Of a stretch of 64,000 nt of DNA, positions 28,351-35,592 are shown one piece after another. The stretch comes from Chelatococcus sp. GTDB lineage: Bacteria; Pseudomonadota; Alphaproteobacteria; Rhizobiales; Beijerinckiaceae. Within the stretch, counting starts at the first letter, position 1. Each line of letters opens with the position of its first letter. The position numbers and the translations under genes were made by a program. The notes beneath the pieces were generated by a model. The model ran no database searches and was not told the DNA's origin. It saw nothing but the letters and a program-made list of their open reading frames with translations. The stretch is taken from assembly GCA_003248805.1 (NCBI GenBank), contig QFQY01000005.1:1-64000 (forward strand). Reading direction: 5' to 3'.

Positions 28351-29520
28351 TCAAATCCCCCGTGCCCGTGCCGCCGCGCTGAGAAAGCCGCGCGTCGTGG
28401 CGAAGAGGTTCGGCTCTTCCAGCAGGAAGGCGTCGTGGCCCTTGTCGCTCTCCAGCTCGACGAAGGAGACCGAGGCGCCCGCCGCGTTCAGCGCATGCAC
28501 GATCGCGCGCGAATCCGAGGTCGGGAACAGCCAGTCGGAGGTGAAGGACGCCACGCAGAAGCGCGTCTTCGTGCCCGCGAAGGCCTTGGCCAGCACGCCG
28601 CCATGGTCGGCCGCCAGGTCGAAATAGTCCATGGCGCGCGTCACGTAGAGATAGGAGTTGGCGTCGAAGCGCTCGACGAAGCTGACGCCCTGGTGGCGCA
28701 GATAGCTCTCCACCTGGAAATCCGCGTCGAAGGAGAAGGTCGGCGCCTCGCGGTCCTGCAGCTTGCGGCCGAACTTGCGGTGCAGCGCGGCTTCCGAGAG
28801 ATAGGTGATGTGCGCGCCCATGCGCGCGACCGAGAGTCCCTTGGACGGGCGCGTGCCCTCCTCGAGATAGCGCCCGCCGCGCCAGTCGGGATCGGCCATC
28901 ACCGCCTGTCGCCCGACCTCGTGGAAGGCGATGTTCTGCGCCGAATGCTTCGCGCCCGTCGCCAGCGGCAGCGCCGAGAACACGCGGTTCGGGTAGCTCG
29001 CCGCCCATTGCAGCACCTGCATGCCGCCCATCGAGCCGCCGGCCGCGCAGAACAGGCTCTCGATACCGAGCGAGTCGATCAGCGCCGCCTGCGCGCGCAC
29101 CATGTCGCGGATCGTCACCATCGGGAAGGACAAGCCCCAGGGCCTGCCGGTCTCGGGATCTGTCGAAGCCGGTCCGGTCGTGCCGGTGCAGCCGCCGATG
29201 ACGTTGGCGCAGATCACGAAGAAGCGGTCGGTGTCGATCGGCTTGCCCGGCCCGACCATCGCCGTCCACCAGCCGCCCTTGCCGGTGATCGGGTTGCGGC
29301 TCGCCACATGCTGGTCGCCGGTCAGCGCGTGGCAGACCAGCACGGCGTTCGACTTCTCGGCGTTCAGCGTGCCGTAGCTCTGATAGGCGATCTGCCAGCG
29401 GTCGAGCACGACGCCGCAATCCATCAGCAGCGGCGTGTCGGGCCCGAAACGCGCGACATGGCTCGACGGCTCGTTGGCCTCTCGCAAGGGGTCTGCAAGG
29501 CTCCGGGAAAAGTCGCTCAT
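28351..29520 (-). CDS. metX: Homoserine O-acetyltransferase
   Basis: 389-residue alpha/beta-hydrolase-fold enzyme making O-acetyl-homoserine (in some species O-succinyl-) for methionine biosynthesis. The nucleophile is S163 in GGSMGGMQVLQW; the acid and base lie in FTSDWLFPTSDSR and the late DKGHDAFLLE. The start is the ATG at 29520. metW is downstream on the same strand. No SAM-responsive leader could be recognised in the 5' region. Confidence 0.93.
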   Translation of the reverse strand: MSDFSRSLADPLREANEPSSHVARFGPDTPLLMDCGVVLDRWQIAYQSYGTLNAEKSNAVLVCHALTGDQHVASRNPITGKGGWWTAMVGPGKPIDTDRFFVICANVIGGCTGTTGPASTDPETGRPWGLSFPMVTIRDMVRAQAALIDSLGIESLFCAAGGSMGGMQVLQWAASYPNRVFSALPLATGAKHSAQNIAFHEVGRQAVMADPDWRGGRYLEEGTRPSKGLSVARMGAHITYLSEAALHRKFGRKLQDREAPTFSFDADFQVESYLRHQGVSFVERFDANSYLYVTRAMDYFDLAADHGGVLAKAFAGTKTRFCVASFTSDWLFPTSDSRAIVHALNAAGASVSFVELESDKGHDAFLLEEPNLFATTRGFLSAAARARGI

Positions 29521-29678
29521 CTCGTCCGCTTTGACAGTATCATTTGTCTTGCCGGCCGGCCTGTTCGGAAAATCGAACTCTAGCGATGCCGCGATGTGGC
29601 CGCGCTGTCAACGCGGCACTGCGTTCGCCGGCTTTGCCAAGGCCGTGCGTCGGCGCTAAGAGCCTAAGTCAGATCCTC

Positions 29679-29785
29679 AGCCCTCATCCTGAGGAGCAGC
29701 CATCCGGCTGCGTCTCGAAGGATGCTCCAGAGCCTGCTGGACCATCCTTCGAGACGCCGCTTCGCGGCTCCTCGGGATGAGGGCT
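29679..29785. repeat. Palindromic intergenic repeat, family A, copy 2
   Basis: Outer arms AGCCCTCATCCTGAGGAGC and GGCTCCTCGGGATGAGGGCT, with an inner pair around TCGAAGGATGCTCCA and ATCCTTCGAGACGC. It lies between the divergent metX and chorismate mutase genes, so it sits in a promoter region. Confidence 0.85.
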
Positions 29786-29808
29786 GTTCCTCCGATTGCG
29801 CTGCCATC

Positions 29809-30642
29809 ATGACCGAAGCCGCTCCCACCACGCTTGCCGATCTGCGGGCCGACATCGACCGCATCGACGCACAGATGCATGCGCTGCTGATGGAGCGCTC
29901 GCGCATCATCGAGACGCTGATCGCGGTCAAGAAGACGCAGGCCTCCGGCTCCGCCTTCAGGCCCGGCCGCGAAGCCGACATGATGAAGCGCTTAGCGCTG
30001 CGCCATGAGGGCCTGCTGCCGCTCGACACGGTGGAGAGCATCTGGCGCATCGTCATCGCCACCTTCACCTATGTCCAGGCGCCTTACTCCGTCCATGCCG
30101 ACGTCTCCGGCGGCGATGCGCCGATGCGGGATTCGGCGCGCTTCCATTTCGGCTTCACCGTGCCCTTCGTCACGCATGAGAACGCGCGCGCCGTGATCCG
30201 CGCCGTCGCGGAGTCGGCCGGCGATCTCGGCATCTTCCGCATGGACCAGGGCGCCAGCGCCGGCATCTGGTGGCGCGAGCTCGTCGGGCCGGACGCCCCC
30301 AAGATCATCGCGCGCCTGCCCTTCATCGAGCGGCCGGACCATCCGGCCGGGACGCCGGTCTATTGCGTCGCCAAGCCGCTGGCCGATGCGGCGGTGCGCG
30401 AGATCGTGCTCTACGCCGCCCGCGTCGAGCGCTGGTCGGAGCCGCTTCGCGCCGGGCTCGCCCAGCATCTGGCCGAGGTCTCGGCCTCCGCGGCCGACGG
30501 CTCGCATCTCTCGCTTCTGGTCGCGGCCTCCGGCGAGGTGGACCAAAGCGTGATCCGGGAGGCGCTGAAGCCCGCCGGCCTGAGCGATTTCGCCGAGATC
30601 GGCAGCCACGCCGCCCGTTTCGCCTTCAAATCCGTCCGCTGA
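29809..30642 (+). CDS. Chorismate mutase (AroQ type) with C-terminal extension
   Basis: 277 residues. The N-terminal about 95 residues are an AroQ helical domain (LADLRADIDRIDAQMHALLMERSRII, split here as LADLRADIDRIDAQMHAL and LMERSRII, then RPGREADMMKRL) converting chorismate to prephenate. The remaining about 180 residues, starting near DSARFHFGFTVPF, are not a prephenate dehydratase (no TRF motif) and I do not recognise them. It heads an operon with hisC and tyrA, fitting phenylalanine/tyrosine synthesis. The ATG at 29809 lies just past a palindromic repeat. Confidence 0.85.
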   Translation: MTEAAPTTLADLRADIDRIDAQMHALLMERSRIIETLIAVKKTQASGSAFRPGREADMMKRLALRHEGLLPLDTVESIWRIVIATFTYVQAPYSVHADVSGGDAPMRDSARFHFGFTVPFVTHENARAVIRAVAESAGDLGIFRMDQGASAGIWWRELVGPDAPKIIARLPFIERPDHPAGTPVYCVAKPLADAAVREIVLYAARVERWSEPLRAGLAQHLAEVSASAADGSHLSLLVAASGEVDQSVIREALKPAGLSDFAEIGSHAARFAFKSVR

Positions 30643-30664
30643 GCTCACTCGTCAGGAACATCCC

Positions 30665-31765
30665 ATGTCGGCCTCCCGCCCCGTTCCCCGCCCCGGCGTC
30701 CTCGATATCGAGGCCTATGTTCCCGGCAAGTCGGCCGCCCCGGCCGGCGTCAAGCTCCACAAGCTGTCGTCCAACGAAACGCCGCTCGGCCCGAGCGCCA
30801 AGGCGGTGGAGGCCTATGGCTCGGTCGCGACGAAGCTGGAGCTTTACCCCGACGGCTCCTCCAGCAAGCTGCGCGGCGCCATCGCCGGCCGCTACGGTCT
30901 CGATCCCGCCCGCATCCTCTGCGGCACCGGCTCGGACGAACTGCTCCAGCTCATCACCAAGGCCTATCTCGGCGATGGCGACGAGGGCGTGTTCACCGAG
31001 CACGGCTTCCTCGTCTACCGCATCGCCATCCTGGCTGCGGGCGGCAAGCCCGTCGTGGTCAAGGAGACGAACTTCACCGCCGATGTCGACGCCATCCTGG
31101 CGGCGGTGACCCCGAAGACGAAGATCGTCTTCCTCGCCAACCCGAACAACCCGACCGGCACCTATCTGCCCTTCGAGGAGGTCAAGCGCCTGCATGCCGG
31201 CCTGCCCGGCAATGTGCTGCTGGTGCTCGACGCGGCCTATGCCGAATATGTCCGCCGCAACGACTATGCCTCCGGGCTCGAGCTGGTCGCCGAGAGCGAG
31301 AACGTGGTGATGACGCGCACCTTCTCGAAGATCTACGGCCTCGCCAATCTGCGCATCGGCTGGATGTACGGTCCGGCCCATGTCATTGACGCGCTCGACC
31401 GCATCCGGGGCCCGTTCAACCTCAACGGCCCGGCCATCGAGGCCGGCGCCGCGGCCATCGCCGACGAGGCGCATGTCGCCGCCGCGATCGAGCACAACGA
31501 CAAATGGCTGGCCTGGACGACGGCCGAGCTGGAGACGCTCGGCCTGAAGGTCACGCCCTCGGTCGGCAACTTCATCCTGATCCACTTCCCCGAGACCGCC
31601 GGCCAGACCGCCAGGGAGGCCGACGCCTTCCTGACCCAGCGCGGCTTCATCCTGCGCGGCGTAGGCGCCTACGGCGTGCCGAACGCGCTGCGCATGACTA
31701 TCGGCTCGGAGGAGGCCAATCGCGGCGTCGTCGCCGCGCTCGGCGCCTTCCTCGGCAAGAGCTGA
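30665..31765 (+). CDS. hisC: Histidinol-phosphate (aromatic) aminotransferase
   Basis: 366-residue fold-type I PLP aminotransferase. The PLP lysine is K222 in TRTFSKIYGLANLRIGW; NPNNPTGTYL and the ETPLGPS N-terminus are family signatures. In Alphaproteobacteria this hisC copy beside tyrA often acts in aromatic amino-acid transamination as well as histidine synthesis. It follows the chorismate mutase by 22 bp, and its stop overlaps the tyrA start. Confidence 0.92.
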   Translation: MSASRPVPRPGVLDIEAYVPGKSAAPAGVKLHKLSSNETPLGPSAKAVEAYGSVATKLELYPDGSSSKLRGAIAGRYGLDPARILCGTGSDELLQLITKAYLGDGDEGVFTEHGFLVYRIAILAAGGKPVVVKETNFTADVDAILAAVTPKTKIVFLANPNNPTGTYLPFEEVKRLHAGLPGNVLLVLDAAYAEYVRRNDYASGLELVAESENVVMTRTFSKIYGLANLRIGWMYGPAHVIDALDRIRGPFNLNGPAIEAGAAAIADEAHVAAAIEHNDKWLAWTTAELETLGLKVTPSVGNFILIHFPETAGQTAREADAFLTQRGFILRGVGAYGVPNALRMTIGSEEANRGVVAALGAFLGKS

Positions 31766-32709
31766 TGGCGCAGGCCCCCGACTTCGCGCCGCGCCGCGAG
31801 GAGCCGCTTTTCGGCCGGCTCGCCATCGTCGGCATCGGGCTGATCGGCTCCTCGATCGCCCATGCGGCGCGCCAGCTCAACCTCGCCGGCCGGATCGTGC
31901 TCGCCGACCGGGACGAGGCCGTGTGCGCCCGCGCCCGCGAGCTCGGCCTCGGCCACGAGGTCGCGGAGACGGCGCGCGAGGCGGTCGCGGGGGCCGATCT
32001 CGTCATCCTCTGCGTGCCGGTCGGCGCCTGCGGCCCGGTCGCGGCCGAGATCGCCCCGGCGCTGAAGCCGGGCGCGATCCTCTCCGATGTCGGCTCGGTG
32101 AAGAGCTCGGTGGTCGAGGCGGTGCTGCCGCATCTGCCCGAGGGCGTGCATTTCGTGCCGGCCCATCCCGTCGCGGGCACGGAGAACTCGGGCCCCGATG
32201 CCGGCTTCGCCAGCCTCTTCCTCAACCGCTGGTGCATCCTGACGCCGCCCGAGGGCGCCGACGAGGCCGCCGTCGCGCGGACGCGACATTTCTGGGAGGG
32301 GATGGGGGCGATCGTCGAGACGATGAGCGCCCAGCATCACGACCTCGTCCTCGGCATCACCAGCCACCTGCCGCATCTGATCGCCTACACCATCGTCGGA
32401 ACGGCCGACGAGCTGGCGGCGGTGACGCAGTCGGAGGTGATCAAGTTCTCCGCCGGCGGTTTCCGCGACTTCACTCGCATCGCGGCCTCGGACCCGACGA
32501 TGTGGCGCGACGTTTTCCTCCACAACAAGGAGGCGGTTCTGGAGATGCTCGGGCGCTTCAGCGAGGACCTCGCGGTGCTGACCCGCGCCATCCGCTATGG
32601 CGACGGCGACACGCTGCACCAGCACTTCACCCGCACCCGCGCGATCCGCCGCGGCATCGTGGCGCTCGGCCAGGACAAGCCCGAGACCGAGAAGCTGCGC
32701 AAGGAGTGA
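31765..32709 (+). CDS. tyrA: Prephenate/arogenate dehydrogenase
   Basis: 314-residue NAD(P)-dependent dehydrogenase for tyrosine synthesis. Seen: the dinucleotide motif LAIVGIGLIGSSIAHAAR (about 20-37), DVGSVKSSV, PAHPVAGTENSG, and the helical C-terminal domain with GGFRDFTRIAASDPTMW. The start overlaps the hisC stop by one base (TGATG), so the genes are co-translated. No ACT regulatory domain is present. Confidence 0.93.
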   Translation: MAQAPDFAPRREEPLFGRLAIVGIGLIGSSIAHAARQLNLAGRIVLADRDEAVCARARELGLGHEVAETAREAVAGADLVILCVPVGACGPVAAEIAPALKPGAILSDVGSVKSSVVEAVLPHLPEGVHFVPAHPVAGTENSGPDAGFASLFLNRWCILTPPEGADEAAVARTRHFWEGMGAIVETMSAQHHDLVLGITSHLPHLIAYTIVGTADELAAVTQSEVIKFSAGGFRDFTRIAASDPTMWRDVFLHNKEAVLEMLGRFSEDLAVLTRAIRYGDGDTLHQHFTRTRAIRRGIVALGQDKPETEKLRKE

Positions 32710-32802
32710 CGCCCCGGGGGAGCGGGGCGTCCGGCTCGCTGGGGACGGCGAACCGAGAATGCCTTGCCAAGGACCTGTGCGACTGGTACAGGCCCACCCG
32801 TT

Positions 32803-32878
32803 GCCGCAATAGCTCAGCTGGTAGAGCACCTCATTCGTAATGAGGGGGTCGGGGGTTCGAATCCCTCTTGCGGCACCA
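32803..32878 (+). tRNA. tRNA-Thr (anticodon CGT)
   Basis: 76-nt cloverleaf: acceptor GCCGCAA/TTGCGGC, D arm GCTC...GAGC, anticodon stem CCTCA/TGAGG with loop TTCGTAA (anticodon CGT, codon ACG), T arm with GGTTCGAAT, discriminator A and encoded CCA. It stands alone after tyrA. Confidence 0.97.
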
Positions 32879-32902
32879 TTTTCATATTCATCGGCGTTCG
32901 CA

Positions 32903-32927
32903 AACCGGCCAAGTGTGCCGGTTTTTT
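32903..32927 (+). terminator. Rho-independent terminator after tRNA-Thr
   Basis: Stem AACCGGC/GCCGGTT with a 7-nt loop followed by a T-run, 24 bp past the tRNA 3' end. Confidence 0.85.
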
Positions 32928-32965
32928 CGTATGGGACGTTTCCGCCGGTCGCGAAGACCGTTGCG

Positions 32966-33406
32966 CTATCGTGCCTTGCGGGCGATGGCCGCGTCGACCT
33001 CGCCGAGGGCCTCCGAGAGCGCGGTCTGGATCTGCGCCACGCCGAAGGGCTTGCCGAGATAGACGGTCCCCTCCGGCATCCCGCCGAGTTCCTCCCGGGC
33101 CTTGCCCGTCGCGATGATCAGCCTGATCCGCGGATGCAGTTCGCGCGCTTTCCAGGCGAGGGCGAGGCCGTCCAGCTCCGAGCGGAACTTGAAGTCGGTC
33201 ACCAGCAGCCTGACGTCGCTGCGCCGTCGCAGCTCGGCCAGCGCGGTCTCGGCGCAGTAGAACTCCGTGACCTGCAAGCCCTCGCTCTCGAGAGCGTCGA
33301 CCAGATGCAGATTGATGACCGGGTCGTCCTCGACCACCAATGCGTCGATCGGGGGCAGGCTATCGTTTGCGCTCAGCATTCCACGCATGAAGCACGTCGT
33401 TTTCAT
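32966..33406 (-). CDS. Single-domain response regulator (receiver only)
   Basis: 146-residue CheY-like receiver without an output domain. The acidic pair is in DALVVEDDPVINLHLVDAL, the phospho-acceptor Asp in VRLLVTDFKFRSELDG, and the conserved Lys in YLGKPFGV. In-frame Met codons at residues 7 and 10 are alternative starts. It is divergent from a Crp/Fnr regulator, and no histidine kinase is adjacent. A role in a phosphorelay or general stress signalling is possible but not shown. Confidence 0.88.
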   Translation of the reverse strand: MKTTCFMRGMLSANDSLPPIDALVVEDDPVINLHLVDALESEGLQVTEFYCAETALAELRRRSDVRLLVTDFKFRSELDGLALAWKARELHPRIRLIIATGKAREELGGMPEGTVYLGKPFGVAQIQTALSEALGEVDAAIARKAR

Positions 33407-33533
33407 TCGCGACCCATCAAATGATATGACCGACGAACGAGATTGATGGCACCGCCTCCCGATCCAAGCGCGGGCCCGTCTCCGGCGGGCTGCATGGGAG
33501 CGCGTGGCCAGACGTCAGGGCGAAGGAGCTAGA

Positions 33534-34259
33534 GTGTCCGGATTCTCCTATCTCATCAGCGCATTGGCCGGCCGCGACCGCCTGACCGAGAACGACAGGG
33601 CGCTGATCCTCGGGCTGCCGCACCGTCGCCGCCTCTTCCCGAAGGGGGCCCAGCTGGTCGTCGAGCATTCGCGGCCTACCGAGAGCTGCCTGATCACCGG
33701 GGGGATCGCCGCCCGCGAGGTGTTCCTGTCCGATGGCAGCAGGCAGATCAGCGCGATGCATGTGCCGGGCGACTTCGTCGATCTCCATGCCTTCCTGCTG
33801 AAGCTGATGGACCACAGCGTCGTGGCGCTGACCGAGTGCGAGGCGATCTTCGTCCCGCATGGGGAGCTGTTGCGCATCTCCGAGCAGTCGCCGCATCTGA
33901 CGCGGCTCTTCTGGCTTTCGACCGTGATCGACGGCGCGATCCAGCGGGCCTGGATCGCCTCCATGGGCCGGCGCTCGCCATTGGCCCATATCAGCCACCT
34001 GCTCTGCGAAATGTATCTGCGCCTCGGCGTCGCGGGCCTGGTCGAGAACGACACCTTCGAACTCCCGCTCCCCCAGCCCGACCTCGCCGACATGCTGGGC
34101 CTCTCGATCGTGCATGTCAGCAGGACGCTGAAGGAACTCCGGCAGCTCAACTTCTTCACCTGGGAGGGAGGGCGCGTTCACATGCGCGACTACAAGCGCC
34201 TGGCGGAACTCGCCGATTTCGACCCGACCTATCTGAACCTGATCCAGGAGCCTCGCTGA
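33534..34259 (+). CDS. Crp/Fnr-family transcriptional regulator
   Basis: 241 residues: an N-terminal cyclic-nucleotide-binding-like sensor domain (about 15-140, with VPGDFVDLHAFLL) and a C-terminal Crp-type helix-turn-helix (DLADMLGLSIVHVSRTLKEL, about 180-205). There is no Fnr-type cysteine cluster, so it is not an oxygen-labile Fe-S protein. AAGGAG precedes the GTG at 33534, which I prefer over the GTG at 33504. It is divergent from the response regulator. Confidence 0.9.
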   Translation: MSGFSYLISALAGRDRLTENDRALILGLPHRRRLFPKGAQLVVEHSRPTESCLITGGIAAREVFLSDGSRQISAMHVPGDFVDLHAFLLKLMDHSVVALTECEAIFVPHGELLRISEQSPHLTRLFWLSTVIDGAIQRAWIASMGRRSPLAHISHLLCEMYLRLGVAGLVENDTFELPLPQPDLADMLGLSIVHVSRTLKELRQLNFFTWEGGRVHMRDYKRLAELADFDPTYLNLIQEPR

Positions 34260-34294
34260 CGGAACTCCGCGGCGCCTGTCGCATTGAGTCCGTC

Positions 34295-34561
34295 ATGCCC
34301 CGATACTTCATCGACAGCTCCGATGGCGCGCGTGATGTCGAAGACGACAGCGGGCTGGAACTCGCGAGCGACAAGGCGGCACGCGCCGCCGCGCTCGATG
34401 CTCTCGCCGACATGGTCCGCGACGTGCTGCCGGACGGCGACAACCGGATTTTCAGCGTGCATGTCCGCAATGCCACGGGCGGGGAACTCTATCGGGCCAA
34501 GATGACGCTGGAAGGCCAGTGGCTCGAGGGCGGCACGCCGACGACCGAGGACGGGCGCTGA
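34295..34561 (+). CDS. DUF6894 family protein
   Basis: 88-residue soluble protein, starting MPRYFIDSSDGARDVEDDSG, with the FSVHVRN segment typical of this small alphaproteobacterial family. Function unknown. It follows the Crp/Fnr regulator by 35 bp on the same strand, so the two are probably co-transcribed. Confidence 0.8.
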   Translation: MPRYFIDSSDGARDVEDDSGLELASDKAARAAALDALADMVRDVLPDGDNRIFSVHVRNATGGELYRAKMTLEGQWLEGGTPTTEDGR

Positions 34562-34573
34562 AACGCGCTGGCT

Positions 34574-34683
34574 GGCTAGAGTATCGGACTGAATATCGTA
34601 TTCAGTCCGATACTCCAACTCTTTGATCTTGCATCGGCTTTTACCGAAAACCGCGCTCCACTTTTCGGGCCGATACTCTAGCC
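34574..34683. repeat. Nested palindromic mini-element
   Basis: Terminal inverted repeats GGCTAGAGTATCGG and CCGATACTCTAGCC (14 bp) bound a 110-bp unit. Inside, 34579-34615 is a perfect 17-bp hairpin with a TCG loop (arm GAGTATCGGACTGAATA). A CGAAAACCGCGCTCCACTTT-type core resembles palindromic elements common in Hyphomicrobiales. Confidence 0.75.
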
Positions 34684-34759
34684 GCCGTCGAGCCCGGCGA
34701 GGTCCTGCAGGGCATGCCATGTCCCCGGGCCGGAAGCCGGTGCCGTCGCTCCGCGCGCG

Positions 34760-35236
34760 TCATTCCTCTCGATCGGCAGGGGCGATCAGATGGGGAATCG
34801 CGCTCACGCTCCAGGCGACGGCGATGCCCAGAACCGTTTCGGCGAAGCGCCAGAGGGCGTAGCTCCAGGGCTCGCCGCTGTGGTCGATCAGGATCAGCCC
34901 GCAGATATAGCCGGCGACCTTGGCCCCCTCGCTGACCTTGAGGAGCTGGCAGGCGAGCATGGACGCCAGCACGCCGATGCCGAGCGCGAGCAGTCCCGCG
35001 GGCAGCCATTGGCTCAGCGCGGCGCCGGTGGCCGCGCCGACCACGGTCGAGGCGATCCGCGTCGCTCCCAATCGGCGCGATTGCCGGGGCGATAGGTCGG
35101 TGACGATCACCGCCGCGATGAAGGCGTAGATCGGATGCGGGAGCCGCAGGGCCTCCGCCAGCGCGAAGGCCGGCAGCGCGGCGAGCGCGACGCGTATCGC
35201 GAGTTGCAGCCCGGCAATGTCCGCCCGGTCCTTCAC
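34760..35236 (-). CDS. FUSC-family membrane protein (short)
   Basis: 158 residues with four to five hydrophobic segments; HPIYAFIAAVIVTDLSPRQSRR and GAATGAALSQWL match the fusaric-acid-resistance/aromatic-exporter-like FUSC domain. Only one membrane half is present, shorter than full exporters. It has no exporter partner (membrane-fusion protein) nearby, so transport is unproven. Confidence 0.75.
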   Translation of the reverse strand: MKDRADIAGLQLAIRVALAALPAFALAEALRLPHPIYAFIAAVIVTDLSPRQSRRLGATRIASTVVGAATGAALSQWLPAGLLALGIGVLASMLACQLLKVSEGAKVAGYICGLILIDHSGEPWSYALWRFAETVLGIAVAWSVSAIPHLIAPADREE

Positions 35237-35592
35237 TGACGCTCCCGTTGCGTGCGGCGAGAGCCGCCGGCGATCGTCCTTGGCGGCCGACGATCAAGGC
35301 CTGAATGCCGGCGGTCGCGCTTGCCTATTCGCGACAGCCGCGAGGCGCGTTGTCCGGCCGACGGCCCGGCCAGTCGCGAAAAGTCAAGCGATGCGGGGCG
35401 GACGCGCGCAGTTTGCGAGGGATCGCTCCAGGGCGACGGGTGGGATCTGCCTGGGCGCGCGACGGACTATCCGAGCCGGCGCGGGGCATCTCCCTTCGAG
35501 ACTCTGCCCCTCGCGGCGCCGCCGCTCCGGGCCGATAGCCGAGCCCGCTCGAACAGTGCGCGGGCCGGGTGAACAGCGAGGGAGCGTGCGCC
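35237..35592. other. 356-bp spacer upstream of the decarboxylase operon
   Basis: No gene, repeat or clear promoter is recognised. It is the shared upstream region of the FUSC-type gene and the decarboxylase operon, so promoters for both are expected here. Confidence 0.4.

Noticed and set aside
29521..29678. Possible SAM-II riboswitch upstream of metX
   Set aside because: Many relatives have one, but the conserved core and pseudoknot sequences are not visible in this leader.
32803..32965. tRNA-Thr as an element attachment site
   Set aside because: No repeat of the tRNA 3' end occurs downstream, and the following genes look ordinary; a normal terminator follows directly.
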